In this document: one piece after another, positions 33,229 to 34,635 of the stretch | Numbering within the stretch: position 1 is the stretch's first letter | How the letters are laid out: every line of letters starts with the position of its first letter | From: a virus | Reading direction: 5' to 3' (one strand) | IMG/VR virus record: IMGVR_UViG_3300017741_000024 | Span: 1-34,635 of that record | Length of the DNA: 34,635 nucleotides | Position numbers and translations under genes: made by a program | Notes under the pieces: generated by a model | Databases searched by the model: none | Told to the model about the DNA's origin: nothing | Seen by the model: the letters and a program-made list of their open reading frames with translations, nothing else

Positions 33229-34241
33229 TAGTACAGATACTCTTTGTTATCTTGGCACCATTGGACAAACTCTTTACCTTGTAGCTTGGTACCGAACTTG
33301 TTCACAGCAATCTTCATTGTCAGTATGGAAAACTCTGCCTTACCAACGGTATCACTAGATAGTCTGCGACAATACTTGATAACATTGTCTATATTCCTAT
33401 CAGCCCTATCAGCGATAGCACCACATAAGGCATACAATGTACTTGCCTCTTCAGGTATTGGTGCTGTGTTAGGACTATCAATGACCTTATCAGGATCAGG
33501 TATAGACTTGCATATCTTCAAGTATGCAACAAACTCTGCACCTGCACCCTCACCAATAGCACCCATGATTGCTTGTTGCTCTGCTATCTCATTGGGTATA
33601 ACCCCTAGAATATCAGACACACCATCAACCCATGACCGTGGTGTAGGATTCTGTTCCCTCTGTGGGTCAAAGTCATGCAACAGGTCAGGTCTAAAGTTTA
33701 GAAAGGACATCACCATGTGTGATACATCATTCCTAGTAGCCCACTTAATCCAGTCATCAAGCGTTGTCTCAAGGTCAACTACAGTCTCACGGTTACGAAG
33801 ATGTGATAGCACCCTGTTAGCACCAGCTCTATCTTTCTGCCTGTTGCCTGTAGATATCACATGCCAACCATCTTTAAGGTCAACACCATGCAATGTCCTT
33901 GCTTGACATACGTTAGCTAAGACCTTTTGAATCTCAGCATTAGCTTGGTTTCTATCATCAAAGCATAAGATACCCTCATCAGGTATATCTGTTCTGCCCT
34001 TAGCTGGAAACCAGTCAGGTAGCTTGTACTCTAGTGTGCTACCGTCAGCCTTAGGATATGGTACACCAAAGTCTTCTACCAACATGGTCGGTAGATGTAG
34101 CTCTGTGTATCCAACACCCAACTCTTTAGCAACATCTCTCACTATGGTGGTCTTACCACCACCTGGACTACCCTCAATACACAATGTTCTCTTTATCGGA
34201 AACAATGCCTTGATAGTAGTTATCAGTTCACTTGCTCTCAT
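33228..34241 (-). CDS. MoxR-type AAA+ ATPase
   Basis: The 337-residue product carries the AAA+ set: Walker A GSPGGGKT at 24-31, Walker B ILCFDD at 91-96 (second acid is Asp instead of Glu), sensor-1 STGNR at 130-134 and a LRNRE region near 148-152 that could supply the arginine finger. Later segments (PRSWVDGVSDIL) are typical of the lid of MoxR ATPases. MoxR proteins work with VWA proteins as chaperones, and the VWA gene is downstream. It is the first gene after the hairpin-rich leader; AGGAG lies 7 bases upstream of its ATG, directly after the first hairpin. Its leading place suggests it is the first function made from this block. Confidence 0.85.
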   Translation of the reverse strand: MRASELITTIKALFPIKRTLCIEGSPGGGKTTIVRDVAKELGVGYTELHLPTMLVEDFGVPYPKADGSTLEYKLPDWFPAKGRTDIPDEGILCFDDRNQANAEIQKVLANVCQARTLHGVDLKDGWHVISTGNRQKDRAGANRVLSHLRNRETVVDLETTLDDWIKWATRNDVSHMVMSFLNFRPDLLHDFDPQREQNPTPRSWVDGVSDILGVIPNEIAEQQAIMGAIGEGAGAEFVAYLKICKSIPDPDKVIDSPNTAPIPEEASTLYALCGAIADRADRNIDNVIKYCRRLSSDTVGKAEFSILTMKIAVNKFGTKLQGKEFVQWCQDNKEYLY

Positions 34242-34263
34242 AGTTTTACTCCTATGTGTTGGT

Positions 34264-34291
34264 GAGCCTATGTCATCTCGTACATAGGCTC
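34264..34291 (-). repeat. Perfect 10-base hairpin 22 bases before the MoxR-like ATG
   Basis: GAGCCTATGT (34264-34273) pairs perfectly with ACATAGGCTC (34282-34291) around an 8-base loop. In the leftward transcript it stands just upstream of the ribosome site AGGAG. It may control translation or stabilise the mRNA 5' end. No U-run follows, so terminator function is unlikely. Confidence 0.7.
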
Positions 34292-34294
34292 TTG

Positions 34295-34313
34295 TACTAG
34301 CCCCATGCTAGTA
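34295..34313 (-). repeat. 7-base hairpin in the leader
   Basis: TACTAGC (34295-34301) pairs with GCTAGTA (34307-34313) around a 5-base loop. It follows the first hairpin within 4 bases and belongs to a run of consecutive hairpins. Confidence 0.6.
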
Positions 34314-34322
34314 ATTCATTAA

Positions 34323-34360
34323 GGGTAGATAGGACTTAGCCATTAGAAACCTACCTACCC
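34323..34360 (-). repeat. 11-base inverted repeat with one mismatch in the leader
   Basis: GGGTAGATAGG (34323-34333) pairs with CCTACCTACCC (34350-34360), with one mismatch, around a 16-base loop. Confidence 0.6.
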
Positions 34361-34362
34361 TA

Positions 34363-34392
34363 CATAGATGTATACGCTAGCTTACATCTATG
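34363..34392 (-). repeat. Perfect 10-base hairpin in the leader
   Basis: CATAGATGTA (34363-34372) pairs perfectly with TACATCTATG (34383-34392) around a 10-base loop. It begins 2 bases after the previous inverted repeat. Confidence 0.7.
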
Positions 34393-34442
34393 CTCCCAAT
34401 AAGCTTGTGTACTCCTACTCATTGAGAAATATTCATTAAGGC

Positions 34443-34474
34443 GAGGATTTGGTACGCATTTGCTTTTAGTCCTC
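34443..34474 (-). repeat. 7-base inverted repeat with one wobble in the leader
   Basis: GAGGATT (34443-34449) pairs with AGTCCTC (34468-34474), one G-T pair, around an 18-base loop. It is flanked on both sides by copies of CATTAAG. Confidence 0.4.
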
Positions 34475-34505
34475 ATTAAGTATTCATGTCTAGAACAAAC
34501 CACAA

Positions 34506-34545
34506 TACACCTCATGTGTAGGAACATAGCCATATAAACCTACAC
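34506..34545 (-). repeat. Two mutually exclusive hairpins in the leader
   Basis: TACAC (34506-34510) can pair with GTGTA (34516-34520), while GTGTAGG (34516-34522) can instead pair with CCTACAC (34539-34545). The shared segment allows only one stem at a time, as in attenuators. Both lie within a 32-codon leftward open frame (34588 to 34490). Confidence 0.45.
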
Positions 34546-34635
34546 AATAAAACATGGTAACACTAACCTTACGATCATGCTTATCCATGCTTACCACCTT
34601 TGTTATTAATTCCTTTTAAGTCTTCTTTATTACTC

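Larger units (their letters stand above)
34242..34635. other. 394-base gene-poor leader of the leftward block, rich in inverted repeats
   Basis: No convincing gene is seen here. On the leftward strand there are at least seven inverted repeats between 34264 and 34545, the repeated word ATTCATTAAGG (34314-34324 and 34431-34441) with a third CATTAAG at 34474-34480, and the direct repeat CATGCTTA at 34576-34583 and 34586-34593. Only tiny open frames exist, for example 32 residues from ATG at 34588 to TAG at 34490 (leftward). A consensus promoter was not identified, though transcription for the leftward genes must start here or further right. It could be a structured leader RNA, a replication origin or a control region. 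Confidence 0.6.

Noticed and set aside
33244-33906. 220-residue antisense open frame
   Set aside because: Opposite the clear MoxR-type ATPase gene; composition is a reverse-strand shadow and no family motif is visible.
34490-34588. 32-residue leftward open frame in the leader
   Set aside because: It has only a weak GGTGG upstream and no recognised sequence; it is mentioned with the leader but not called as a gene.
1-34635. CRISPR array, tRNA genes, integrase or attachment sites
   Set aside because: No regularly spaced repeats, no tRNA arm motifs and no recombinase motifs were noticed; the Cas4-like nuclease stands alone in a replication cluster.

Overview
The window is a stretch of a tailed-phage genome, AT-rich, gene-dense and strictly divided into two converging blocks. 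Gene order and protein types point to a T7-like podovirus of the kind seen in marine metagenomes; the host (probably a marine bacterium) is inference. No large terminase, portal, major capsid, RNA polymerase or integrase gene is visible, so this is part of a larger genome. No tRNA, rRNA, CRISPR or insertion sequence was recognised.

Block 1, rightward, 2-17244: an acidic protein of unknown function (cut by the left edge), a small membrane protein with a coiled coil, a holin-like protein, two tiny basic cysteine-containing proteins, a 795-residue tail nozzle-like protein, two small structural-type proteins, and then a set in the order expected for T7 ejection proteins: an acetyltransferase-fold protein (gp13-like), a Gly/Ala-rich membrane-seeking protein (gp14-like), a 523-residue protein (gp15-like) and a giant 2800-residue protein (gp16-like position) that carries a zinc-protease motif and a polyvalent-protein domain. 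Genes overlap or abut throughout, and GTG starts are frequent.

Block 2, leftward, 34241 down to 17246: it begins behind a 394-base gene-poor leader rich in inverted repeats. First come a MoxR-type AAA+ ATPase, a MGYRS-family protein, a DUF3150-like protein and a VWA protein with an HExxH site, apparently one chaperone-like module. Then follow proteins of unknown function, a run of very small ORFs that includes a zinc-ribbon protein, a proteasome-like Ntn hydrolase and a DUF3310 (T7 gp1.7-like) protein, and then the replication and recombination genes: family A DNA polymerase, Cas4/AddB-like nuclease, VRR-NUC nuclease, SNF2-like helicase, a Cys-motif protein, single-stranded DNA-binding protein, HTH regulator and a primase-helicase. 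The two blocks meet with one base between their stop codons.

The most unusual observation is a complete small gene nested in the +1 frame inside the giant ejection-type gene (11624-11869). It has its own Shine-Dalgarno sequence, an N-terminus (MPIKSKAQ...) typical of free-standing small phage proteins, and a host frame that avoids codons which would stop it. A similar, weaker case lies inside the first gene. Other points of note are the hairpin-rich leader, the MoxR/VWA module, a phage proteasome-like protein and a polymerase with Leu at the position equivalent to E. coli Pol I Phe762.
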